DNA of 7,068 nt from Natronomonas sp. (GTDB lineage Archaea; Halobacteriota; Halobacteria; Halobacteriales; Haloarculaceae), in assembly GCA_007121575.1 (NCBI GenBank), contig SKKJ01000339.1:1-7068 (forward strand), in the 5' to 3' direction. Each line of letters opens with the position of its first letter. Position 1 is the first letter of the stretch. Shown here piece after piece: positions 1 through 5,351 of the stretch. The notes beneath the pieces are model-generated. The model had not been told where the DNA came from. It worked only from the letters and a program-made list of their open reading frames with translations, and ran no database searches. The translations under genes and the position numbers were made by a program.

Positions 1-1296
1 CTCTTCTAAGACGAGCATGATCTCTTGGGAGCGACCCACGGCGAACGCCGGGATCAGGACTTTCCCGCCGTCGTCGTACGTTTCGTTGATCACCTCGATC
101 AGTTTTTCCTCGGAGTCTTCCTGGTCGGTCTGGTAGTCGTTTCGGCCGCCGTAGGTGGACTCCATGACGAGCGTCTCGACGCGCGGGAAGTCGTTGACTG
201 CACCGTTGAACAGGCGGGTGCCGTCGTAGTGGATGTCGCCGGAGAACGCGACGTTGTAGAGGCCGTCCCCGACGTGGAAGTGGGTGACCGCCGAGCCGAG
301 AATGTGGCCCGCGTTGTGGAACGTGAGCTTCAGATCCGGCGCGATATCGGTTACATCGCCGTACTCGACCGGGATACAGTGTTTGATCGCTTCGCGTACT
401 TGGGCGGATTCGTACGGTGGTGTCCGGCCCTCTTTGGCTGCGACATCCAGGTAATCCAGCGTCAACAGCCCCATCAGATCTCTCGTCGGCTCGGTACAGT
501 AGATCGGACCGTCGTAGCCGTATTTAAACAATAGCGGGACCAACGCGGAGTGATCGAGGTGTGCGTGGGTCAAGACTACCGCGTCGATGTTCGACGCACC
601 CGCACCGAGCGCTTCGGGAACCTGCAGATACGGAACCTCGCCCTCGGCACCGGGTTTATCACCACAGTCGATGAGGACGCGCGTTTCGGGGGTGTTGAGG
701 ATGAACGCGGCGCGGCCGACTTCCCGACAGCACCCTAAGGTGGTGATTCTGACCCACTCGTCGTCCGACATCTCATCGCGGTGGATCTGTCGCCCGATCC
801 GTTCGAGGATGTCGCGGCGCTCTTCGCGCTCTTGTTTCAGGAAGTTTCGCACGTTCGAGACGGTCGAAGATTCGATCGGCGGGGTTCGAACGACTTCAGG
901 TGTCCAGCCGACCTGTTGGGTGATCTCTCGAAGCGTCGAACCGTGTCGACCGATAACCATACCGGGCTTTTGCGCTTCGATAATGACTTCCCCGGTGTCG
1001 GCGTGGAAATCGAGATCGGTGACGCCCGCTTCTTCGGGGATCACCGATTCGATCCGTTTTCGAGCCTCGCTGGGTCGAGCCAGCACGTCCGGATCCGGCC
1101 GAACGGTGATCCGCTTTCGAAGCTTTGATGCGAGCCGGCGAATCAGATCACCGTCGCTCGCGAATTTTTTCGGGTCCCTGGTGTAGACGACCAGTTCGGG
1201 ACCCTCATACGTCACGTCCGAAACGGAGATGTCGTTCGGAACTTCACTGACGATCGTTGCCTTGATATCATCGAGTTTCCGCTCTACTGCACTCAT
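1..1296 (-). CDS. fttA: aCPSF1/FttA: KH-domain beta-CASP metallo-beta-lactamase RNase, transcription termination factor (C-terminus cut by window edge)
   Basis: The reading frame is open from an ATG at 1296 to the left edge, giving 432 residues of a family usually about 640 long, so the C-terminal third is missing. In order: an N-terminal KH-like region (about 1-65); a second KH domain with a GxxG-type loop, GRHG, at 116-119; then a metallo-beta-lactamase domain from about 180. The zinc-binding motif HAHLDH is at 244-249. Further expected metal ligands are His331 in GHILGSA and Asp354 in FSGDIHYD. ESTYGGR (379-385) and PAFAVGRSQE (416-425) mark entry into the beta-CASP region. Family knowledge: aCPSF1/FttA is an archaeal homologue of CPSF73 that cleaves nascent RNA 3' ends and terminates transcription, with endo- and 5'-3' exonuclease activity. 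The short name follows that family. No Shine-Dalgarno site is visible before the ATG. It is divergent from the 1508-1990 gene and probably monocistronic at its 5' side. Confidence 0.95.
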   Translation of the reverse strand, partial: MSAVERKLDDIKATIVSEVPNDISVSDVTYEGPELVVYTRDPKKFASDGDLIRRLASKLRKRITVRPDPDVLARPSEARKRIESVIPEEAGVTDLDFHADTGEVIIEAQKPGMVIGRHGSTLREITQQVGWTPEVVRTPPIESSTVSNVRNFLKQEREERRDILERIGRQIHRDEMSDDEWVRITTLGCCREVGRAAFILNTPETRVLIDCGDKPGAEGEVPYLQVPEALGAGASNIDAVVLTHAHLDHSALVPLLFKYGYDGPIYCTEPTRDLMGLLTLDYLDVAAKEGRTPPYESAQVREAIKHCIPVEYGDVTDIAPDLKLTFHNAGHILGSAVTHFHVGDGLYNVAFSGDIHYDGTRLFNGAVNDFPRVETLVMESTYGGRNDYQTDQEDSEEKLIEVINETYDDGGKVLIPAFAVGRSQEIMLVLEE

Positions 1297-1507
1297 ACGT
1301 TAGAAGTCCTTAGTTCGGGCTCCGGCGGCTCCGTGGGTCGCTTTCGACGGTTGACAGTGTGAGACACCAACTGATTCGGTGACAACAGATCATGGATTCG
1401 GATATACTGTCGCTGTCGTCAAACGACGGCCGCGGGAGATAACCGGAAAACCCGCTCGTAGTTGAATCTAACCCACTACTGATATAAAACCCTTCGCAAA
1501 AGGATGT
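1297..1507. promoter_or_regulatory. Divergent intergenic region between fttA and the 160-residue protein gene
   Basis: These 211 bases hold no credible gene. The clearest element is a TATA-like box, GATATAAAAC, at 1481-1490. It lies about 20-25 bases before the plus-strand ATG at 1508, the position expected for a leaderless or nearly leaderless transcript. On the minus strand the same box reads GTTTTATATC and is preceded by a purine-rich GCGAAGGG that resembles a haloarchaeal TFB-recognition element, so it might also fire towards fttA; that would give fttA a leader of roughly 150-160 bases. I see no better box near the fttA start. A small imperfect inverted repeat lies at 1350-1371: GTTG...CAAC outside and GTGT-GAG-ACAC inside, with a 3-base bulge. 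Promoter assignment is inferred from spacing only. Confidence 0.5.
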
Positions 1508-1990
1508 ATGGACATCACACCGACAACCGTCGCAGATGAACACAAACGACTCAGAACGCGTGATTCGATCCCGGGACGCATCAACGAAATCCGAGACCGA
1601 CTCGGTACACTGTTCGGCGTCGAAGTCGGGCACGTCTCGGTTGGTCAGTATCGCGAAGAAGTAGATACCGTCTTCGCGAACGGAGATCAAGCGGTAAACG
1701 TCACCGGATTGTGTTTGTTACTGCGGGATCTCGACTGCGCGGACGATTATCCGGGGTTCGTCGTCGATGAATTTCTCGGCCGAAAGCTCGCGGCCACGAT
1801 CGCGGGCGGCGAGCCGTTCGCGCTCTTAGCCGAGGCGACGTTTCATTTCGCCGATGTACACACCCATGGCGGTTCGGACGAATCAGCCGGAAGCGACGAT
1901 CTGGACGCGGCACTCATTGCCGGCTTTCAGACCCGATTACCCGGTTGGGAATGGACGGAAACGCCGAGCCCGTTCACCACAAGAGAATAA
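1508..1990 (+). CDS. Conserved-looking acidic haloarchaeal protein of unknown function (160 aa)
   Basis: I do not recognise this protein and assign no function. It is 160 residues, acidic and soluble-looking, with no signal peptide or membrane helix. Residues 1-35 are charged and probably helical. Residues about 60-115 alternate short hydrophobic stretches with acidic residues, around NVTGLCLLLRDLDC (64-77), and look like a folded helical core. Residues 118-131 are rich in Gly, Ser, Asp and His (including HTHGG) and look like a linker. The C-terminus has LPGWEWTE (144-151). The acidic composition, the full-length frame and a TATA-like box at 1481-1490 correctly placed for a leaderless start at 1508 all support a real gene. 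An ATG at 1504 is out of frame. The gene is divergent from fttA and converges on the DHH gene with only 13 bases between their stop codons. Confidence 0.75.
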   Translation: MDITPTTVADEHKRLRTRDSIPGRINEIRDRLGTLFGVEVGHVSVGQYREEVDTVFANGDQAVNVTGLCLLLRDLDCADDYPGFVVDEFLGRKLAATIAGGEPFALLAEATFHFADVHTHGGSDESAGSDDLDAALIAGFQTRLPGWEWTETPSPFTTRE

Positions 1991-2003
1991 GCCGACACGG
2001 GTT

Positions 2004-3440
2004 TCAACCGAGCTGTTCACCGGCGATCCGATCGGCGTGTTCGATGAACGCGGTCTCCTCGCCGCGAGGAATCGTCGCGCCGGCGGCGATATCGTGACCA
2101 CCGCCGTCGCCACCGACCGCACGAGCGGCGTCGCCGATGACGATCGAAAGATCCAATCCGGCATCGACAAGCGGGCCAGTTGCCCGGCCTGAAACTTTGG
2201 TTTCGTCGTCGTTTTTGCTGGCGAAGGCGATTATCGGACGGTCGCGGGACACACCGTCGGCACCCATCGACATGCCCGCGATGATTCCGACAATCGTCTC
2301 CCGGATCTCGTCGCCTGCGTCGAACCACTGGAGCCGTTCCGTTTGCGTCACGCCGTGTTCTTCGACCCACTGAATGCCTTCCGAGAGGTTCCGACGGTGA
2401 TTTCGAAGGAGTTCCTTCGCTCGATCGAAAGCAGAACCGCGGTCGCCGAGACAGACGGCGAGGCCGACATCCGCGCGTTCGTATCGTGCGGTCGCGTTCA
2501 AAAGCGTCGAGAATTCGCTCGCATCACGCAGCTCGGTACCGGGCGTTTCCTCAGTGAGGAGATAGCTCGTCCCGACGAGACGGTCGATTTTGAACGCCGG
2601 AACGCCTCGGGAGACGGCGTGACGGACCAACGCGCTCGCAAGCGTTTGTTTCTCCTCGTCGGTCAGATCGACCCACCGTCTCCACTCACCGTCGGTATGG
2701 GTGTCGACATCGAGTCCATCGAGAAACGAGATCGATCCACGTTCGTCGTTCGTGATCCCGGGAATCCGTACATCCGACGCATATTCGAGCAGTTTGGGCA
2801 GTGGACGGGTTTGTTTGCCGTACACTGCGAGATCTTTCATCTCGTTGAGCACGCCGGCCTCAACGCCGTCGGCGACGATCGCCCGGTTTGCGCCATGCAG
2901 TTGGCCGCTGGAGGCTTGCATATCCCCGACCGCACCGACGACAGCGAGCGCGGCCAAATCCCGGTTTACGAGCCGTTCGTCCGCGGACGAACGGGCGGCG
3001 AGTTCCCGGGCGAGCAGATAGCTCGCCCCAGCGCCGGAGAGCTCTGAAGCCCCGTCGATCCCCTCTAAAAGCGGGTTGAGATGGTGTTCGGTATCGGCAT
3101 CTGCGGGTTGATGGTGATCGGCGATGACGGGGACGAAATCACCCGCGGCCTCATGTTCGGCGATGATATCGAGCTGACCGCTCCCGAAGTCGGTGAAAAG
3201 CACCGTCTCATAGTCGCAGTTCGCGATCGCAGCGATCGATGTCCGATCGAGCTGTTTTTCGAAAACGGCTTCGAACGGAACGTTCGCGCGTTGGAGTGCG
3301 AGCGCGGCGACACCGGCGCTGGTCAGTCCGTCGGCGTCGATGTGTGAAGCGAGGAGCACGCGATCGGCACGGAGCAGTTGCTCCGCACACGTGGCGGCAC
3401 GGGGCTGTAACTCCGGAACGGGTGCGTCTGCGGCGGCCAT
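2004..3440 (-). CDS. DHH/DHHA1-family phosphoesterase, archaeal RecJ-like single-strand nuclease
   Basis: A 478-residue protein with the full set of DHH-superfamily metal-binding motifs: SHIDADG at 32-38 (motif I), FTDFGSG at 82-88 (Asp84, motif II), ADHH at 107-110 (motif III) and VGAVGDMQ at 168-175 (Asp173, motif IV). The C-terminal DHHA1 domain carries the Gly-rich GGDGGGHDIAAG at 443-454, which binds nucleic acid or nucleotide ends in this family. Family knowledge: archaeal RecJ-like proteins are Mn/Mg-dependent 5'-3' or 3'-5' exonucleases acting on single-stranded DNA or RNA, and some bind the GINS replication complex. Haloarchaea encode several paralogues, so substrate and partner cannot be fixed here. 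I chose the ATG at 3440 rather than a TTG at 3512 that extends the frame by 24 residues: a TTTAAA box lies 28-33 bases upstream, and the extension abuts the maoC stop and has no motif. The stop is 13 bases from the converging gene. Confidence 0.92.
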   Translation of the reverse strand: MAAADAPVPELQPRAATCAEQLLRADRVLLASHIDADGLTSAGVAALALQRANVPFEAVFEKQLDRTSIAAIANCDYETVLFTDFGSGQLDIIAEHEAAGDFVPVIADHHQPADADTEHHLNPLLEGIDGASELSGAGASYLLARELAARSSADERLVNRDLAALAVVGAVGDMQASSGQLHGANRAIVADGVEAGVLNEMKDLAVYGKQTRPLPKLLEYASDVRIPGITNDERGSISFLDGLDVDTHTDGEWRRWVDLTDEEKQTLASALVRHAVSRGVPAFKIDRLVGTSYLLTEETPGTELRDASEFSTLLNATARYERADVGLAVCLGDRGSAFDRAKELLRNHRRNLSEGIQWVEEHGVTQTERLQWFDAGDEIRETIVGIIAGMSMGADGVSRDRPIIAFASKNDDETKVSGRATGPLVDAGLDLSIVIGDAARAVGGDGGGHDIAAGATIPRGEETAFIEHADRIAGEQLG

Positions 3441-3463
3441 CGTACAGCACAGTAGCGCGTTCT

Positions 3464-3478
3464 CGGGTTTAAACCCCG
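3464..3478 (-). promoter_or_regulatory. Putative promoter of the DHH gene, with a 12-bp palindrome
   Basis: The perfect palindrome GGGTTTAAACCC occupies 3465-3476. Its TTTAAA core (3468-3473) lies 28-33 bases before the ATG at 3440, the spacing of an archaeal TATA box for a leaderless transcript. This supports the DHH gene having its own promoter in the 72-base gap after maoC and supports the start at 3440. A short T-run on the minus strand (CTTTTTG, about 3490-3496), just past the maoC stop, could help end the maoC transcript, but this is weak. Confidence 0.5.
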
Positions 3479-3512
3479 GTACGATCGAAGCAAAAAGCGG
3501 CGTTCCGGCCAA

Positions 3513-4148
3513 TCACGTTTCAGCGGGTTCTTCGTCGATGAGAACGACGGCCTCACCGTCGATTACTTGGTCGTCGTCTTTGGTGACAGTGGTTCGGAGC
3601 CGGTACTGATCGCCACCGAGGTCCTCGACGAGCTCAACGGTCGCGGTAACGTAGTCGTCGATTCGAACCGGGGCGCGGAATTCGAGGTCTTGGGAGAGAT
3701 AGACGATACTGCCCGGAAGACGAGCGAGCGCGGCGCTGATCAGCCCAGTAACGAGGATTCCGTGGACGATTCGACCGTTAAATCGGGTTTTCTTCGCCCA
3801 CGCTTCGTTGAGATGGATCGGGTTCGTATCCCCTGACGCGGCCGCAAATCGTTCGATATCACGCTGTGAGATGGTTTTGGCGAATCGAACTGAATCACCG
3901 ACATCGGGTGTCGCTCCGACATTTCGTTCGATATCCCACTCGGGAAGGTCGAGACCACCAGTCATCTGTTCTTCGGCGACAGATGTGCCGGTATCGGCCT
4001 CGTTATCGACACCGTTCATCGAGGCGGCTCCAAGCATCGAAAACGCAGCCTTGTTGGCCGCCTGGTTCGCCTCAAGAATACTGGTAAACACGCGTGAGGA
4101 GGCGTCAGCCCACACGTTGAACGGCGTCGGATACGTGTCGTCATTCAT
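3513..4148 (-). CDS. phaJ: MaoC-family (R)-specific enoyl-CoA hydratase, PhaJ-like, with helical N-terminal extension
   Basis: A 211-residue protein in two parts. Residues about 82-205 form a MaoC/hot-dog hydratase domain with the catalytic signature DIERFAAASGDTNPIHLNE (97-115). Asp107 and His112 are the expected catalytic Asp and His. VHGILVTGLISAALARLPG (128-146) and the FRAPVRIDD strand (158-166) are also typical. The reaction is reversible hydration of trans-2-enoyl-CoA to (R)-3-hydroxyacyl-CoA, linking beta-oxidation with PHA synthesis or breakdown. Residues 1-45 are a predicted amphipathic helix rich in Ala, Asn and Gln (NVWADASSR at 11-19, ILEANQAANKAAF at 24-36) that resembles phasins, followed by an acidic linker (46-70). 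Single-domain PhaJ proteins lack this part (usually about 130-160 residues). The gene is divergent from phaR across 136 bases. My recollection is that a PhaJ in the Haloferax mediterranei PHA cluster is granule-associated and helps mobilise PHA. The symbol is by family and context; substrate range is unknown. Confidence 0.88.
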   Translation of the reverse strand: MNDDTYPTPFNVWADASSRVFTSILEANQAANKAAFSMLGAASMNGVDNEADTGTSVAEEQMTGGLDLPEWDIERNVGATPDVGDSVRFAKTISQRDIERFAAASGDTNPIHLNEAWAKKTRFNGRIVHGILVTGLISAALARLPGSIVYLSQDLEFRAPVRIDDYVTATVELVEDLGGDQYRLRTTVTKDDDQVIDGEAVVLIDEEPAET

Positions 4149-4284
4149 GCCGGTGTTAAATATGGTCCACCAGTACTAAAAGGTGGGTGTTGGACCAGGG
4201 AATATAACCCATTCATCGGATCTATATGGTTTTGAATGGTATTCCGCGGAAGCTTTATCTGTCTCACCCGGATAAAGTACGGTA
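4149..4284. promoter_or_regulatory. Divergent maoC-phaR promoter region with two inverted repeats
   Basis: The plus-strand (phaR) box is GCTTTATC around 4252-4259, about 26-31 bases before the ATG at 4285. The minus-strand (maoC) box reads TTTTAGTA at about 4181-4174, some 26-33 bases before the maoC ATG at 4148. Both fit leaderless or very short leaders. Between them lies an imperfect inverted repeat: GGAATA (4199-4204), four unpaired bases, CCATTCA (4209-4215), a 17-base spacer, then TGAATGG (4233-4239) and TATTCC (4240-4245), the last arm abutting the phaR promoter. A second inverted repeat brackets the maoC box: TGGTCC (4163-4168) with GGACCA (4192-4197), and CCACC (4167-4171) with GGTGG (4182-4186). 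These are operator candidates. Binding by PhaR is inferred from what is reported for the Haloferax mediterranei phaRP promoter. Confidence 0.6.
4199..4245. repeat. Imperfect inverted repeat, candidate operator of the PHA divergon
   Basis: The left arm is GGAATA-TAAC-CCATTCA (4199-4215) and the right arm TGAATGGTATTCC (4233-4245). All 13 bases of the right arm pair with the left arm once the four-base insert TAAC is skipped. The 7-bp inner pair CCATTCA/TGAATGG has its centre at 4224, and the two half-site centres are about two helical turns apart (24 bases), as expected for a protein dimer or tetramer on one face of the DNA. It sits between the two divergent TATA-like boxes. Confidence 0.55.
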
Positions 4285-4617
4285 ATGACGGACACGAACG
4301 ACAATCAGGAGGGACTCATGTGGCCACCGAACATGCTAAAAGCGATACAGGAAACGTCAGAACAGGCGACACGAACACAACAAGAAGCGCTTCAACGTAT
4401 GTTTATGGGGACGGGTACCAGCAGTCCCGATCTCGGAGACATCACCGAACAGCTCGGGGCGATGAGTCAGATGGCGACGTTCAAAACGCGAGTGCAAAGC
4501 GGTGGGCGGATTTCGATACCGGACGCCGAACGGGAAGCGCTCGACATCGGCGAAGGCGACATCGTCCAGACGGTCATCGTCCCGGTGAAACGCAATCGGG
4601 AGGGCGACGATGAGTGA
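4285..4617 (+). CDS. phaR: PhaR, AbrB/SpoVT-type regulator of the PHA gene cluster
   Basis: A 110-residue acidic protein. Residues about 66-103 form a SpoVT/AbrB-like swapped-hairpin DNA-binding domain: FKTRVQSGGRISIPDAER (66-83), then ALDIGEGDIV (85-94) and the strand VIVPVKR (97-103). The N-terminal half (about 12-62) is a Gln/Glu/Thr-rich predicted amphipathic helix (NMLKAIQETSEQATRTQQEA at 16-35), reminiscent of phasins. Position and architecture match the haloarchaeal PhaR described in Haloferax mediterranei, a transcriptional regulator that acts on the phaRP promoter and affects PHA accumulation and granule formation. A TATA-like box at 4253-4258 suits a leaderless start at 4285. However, AGGAGGG at 4307-4313 stands 4 bases before an in-frame ATG at 4318, so a protein 11 residues shorter is also possible. 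The stop overlaps phaP by 8 bases, so the two are probably one operon. Confidence 0.85.
   Translation: MTDTNDNQEGLMWPPNMLKAIQETSEQATRTQQEALQRMFMGTGTSSPDLGDITEQLGAMSQMATFKTRVQSGGRISIPDAEREALDIGEGDIVQTVIVPVKRNREGDDE
4307..4320 (+). promoter_or_regulatory. Strong internal ribosome binding site and alternative start inside phaR
   Basis: AGGAGGG (4307-4313) followed after four bases by ATG (4318-4320), in frame with phaR and encoding Met12 (MWPPNM). It is as good a Shine-Dalgarno match as any in the window. Either it is the main phaR start, with a leader of about 33 bases, or it yields a second, shorter PhaR, or the Gly-Gly codons match by chance. Confidence 0.5.
4598..4612 (+). promoter_or_regulatory. 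Ribosome binding site of phaP inside the phaR end
   Basis: GGGAGG at 4598-4603 lies six bases before the phaP ATG (4610-4612), within the last codons of phaR. It fixes the phaP start and supports translational coupling in a phaRP operon. Confidence 0.7.
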
Positions 4618-5230
4618 AAAGTACGACCCGATCAGCGCCGGCTTCGAACTGCAGCGGACGGCGATCGAAACGAATCGGCGGGCCATAGAGAACGGTATCG
4701 AGTTCCAAAAGCGAGTCGGAAAAACCCTTCTCGACGGAGTCGAAGCGACGGAAAGGACACAAAAGCGGGGCGTCGAAGTAACGCGAAACGCGCTTCACAC
4801 ATACCTCGATACGGTCGAAGCGACGATTCCCGGCACGGACGCGGCAGTGGAGGAGATCCGTAAGACGGTGAACGAACAGTTCGACACGATCGAAGCGAAC
4901 CATGCCGACGCGTTCGAGACGGTTAGCGGAGAGTTCGAATCGACGAGACACACACACGAGGAACTCACAGAAGAGACGCTTGAGACTCTCGCCGAGCAGT
5001 TCGATGCGATCCTCGAAGCACACGAAGCGTTCGAAGGTCGAACGCTCGAAGCGTTCGAGGAGACCGAAGCACAGTTCGAGGAGCTGCAAGCGAAGATAAA
5101 AGAACGAGAAAGCGACATCTCGACGGAGATGCAAGTGCAGACAGAACGCTTCCTCGAACAGTTCGAGCGACAGCTTGAGCGGTTTCAAGCGCGGCTTGCA
5201 GAAGTACAAAGTCGAGACGAAGCGGTATAG
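4610..5230 (+). CDS. phaP: PhaP, haloarchaeal PHA granule-associated phasin (coiled coil)
   Basis: A 206-residue, acidic, almost wholly helical protein. It has no cysteine, signal peptide or membrane helix. Residues 5-45 include the Gln-Arg helix PISAGFELQRTAIE (7-20) that resembles the N-termini of PhaC and PhaE. A short break at 72-78 (TIPGTDA) divides it from a long coiled coil (about 79-200) with spaced Phe/Leu/Ile and many Glu/Gln, ending in FLEQFERQLERFQARLAEVQ (181-200). EQFD occurs at 89-92 and 129-132, suggesting an internal 40-residue repeat. Phasins coat PHA granules and set their number and size. Composition, length and position between phaR and phaE match PhaP of Haloferax mediterranei; sequence similarity alone would be a weak guide for such low-complexity helices. 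The start at 4610 has a good Shine-Dalgarno site and overlaps phaR by 8 bases. A 12-base direct repeat, CGAAGCGTTCGA, at 5023-5034 and 5047-5058 reflects repeated coiled-coil codons. Confidence 0.85.
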   Translation: MSEKYDPISAGFELQRTAIETNRRAIENGIEFQKRVGKTLLDGVEATERTQKRGVEVTRNALHTYLDTVEATIPGTDAAVEEIRKTVNEQFDTIEANHADAFETVSGEFESTRHTHEELTEETLETLAEQFDAILEAHEAFEGRTLEAFEETEAQFEELQAKIKERESDISTEMQVQTERFLEQFERQLERFQARLAEVQSRDEAV

Positions 5231-5351
5231 CGTGGCTTGAGTGGGTTGGAATGGATAAAGTATCAATGGAACAGATCCGTAGAAAGTATCCGAAGTTTGA
5301 AATGAAAGTGCCGGTTTTTTACCCGAGAAAAACCGTCGATACATACACACC
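5231..5351 (+). promoter_or_regulatory. phaP-phaE intergenic region with inverted repeat and possible phaE promoter
   Basis: These 121 bases hold a perfect 8-bp inverted repeat, CGGTTTTT (5312-5319) and AAAAACCG (5328-5335), with an 8-base loop. The T-run TTTTTTA (5315-5321) is 31-37 bases before the phaE ATG and could be a weak TATA box. No Shine-Dalgarno site precedes phaE, which favours a short-leader transcript starting near 5343-5350. The same T-run could instead help end the phaRP transcript. GGATAAAGTA (5253-5262) repeats a 10-mer found at 4270-4279 just before phaR. The split of the cluster into phaRP and phaEC units is an inference from this gap. Confidence 0.5.
5312..5335. repeat. 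8-bp perfect inverted repeat upstream of phaE
   Basis: The arms CGGTTTTT and AAAAACCG flank the loop TACCCGAG. The stem is A/T-rich and overlaps the only T-run in the phaP-phaE gap, 16-39 bases before the phaE start. It may be an operator, an attenuating hairpin or part of a terminator; the sequence alone does not decide. Confidence 0.5.

Noticed and set aside
25..1186. Several plus-strand open frames (25-534, 550-738, 587-1186, 781-1128) opposite fttA
   Set aside because: All are antisense shadows of the KH and metallo-beta-lactamase domains and show no family motifs.
1310..1690. A 126-residue minus-strand open frame spanning the fttA upstream region and part of the 1508 gene
   Set aside because: It is Ser- and Cys-rich with no domain, starts inside an opposing gene and has no promoter-like element; it ends shortly before the fttA start without joining its frame.
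2343..3047. A 234-residue plus-strand open frame opposite the DHH gene
   Set aside because: It is wholly antisense to a gene with all catalytic motifs. Long antisense frames are common opposite GC-rich haloarchaeal genes, and no promoter or Shine-Dalgarno site supports it.
3441..3512. A 24-residue N-terminal extension of the DHH protein from a TTG at 3512
   Set aside because: The TTTAAA box at 3468-3473 would lie inside the coding sequence, the added residues carry no motif, and the ATG at 3440 is correctly spaced from that box.
5023..5058. Direct repeat CGAAGCGTTCGA in phaP as a possible mobile or CRISPR-like repeat
   Set aside because: There are only two copies 24 bases apart and in frame; they encode repeated Glu-Ala-Phe-Glu coiled-coil residues, so they are explained by the protein.
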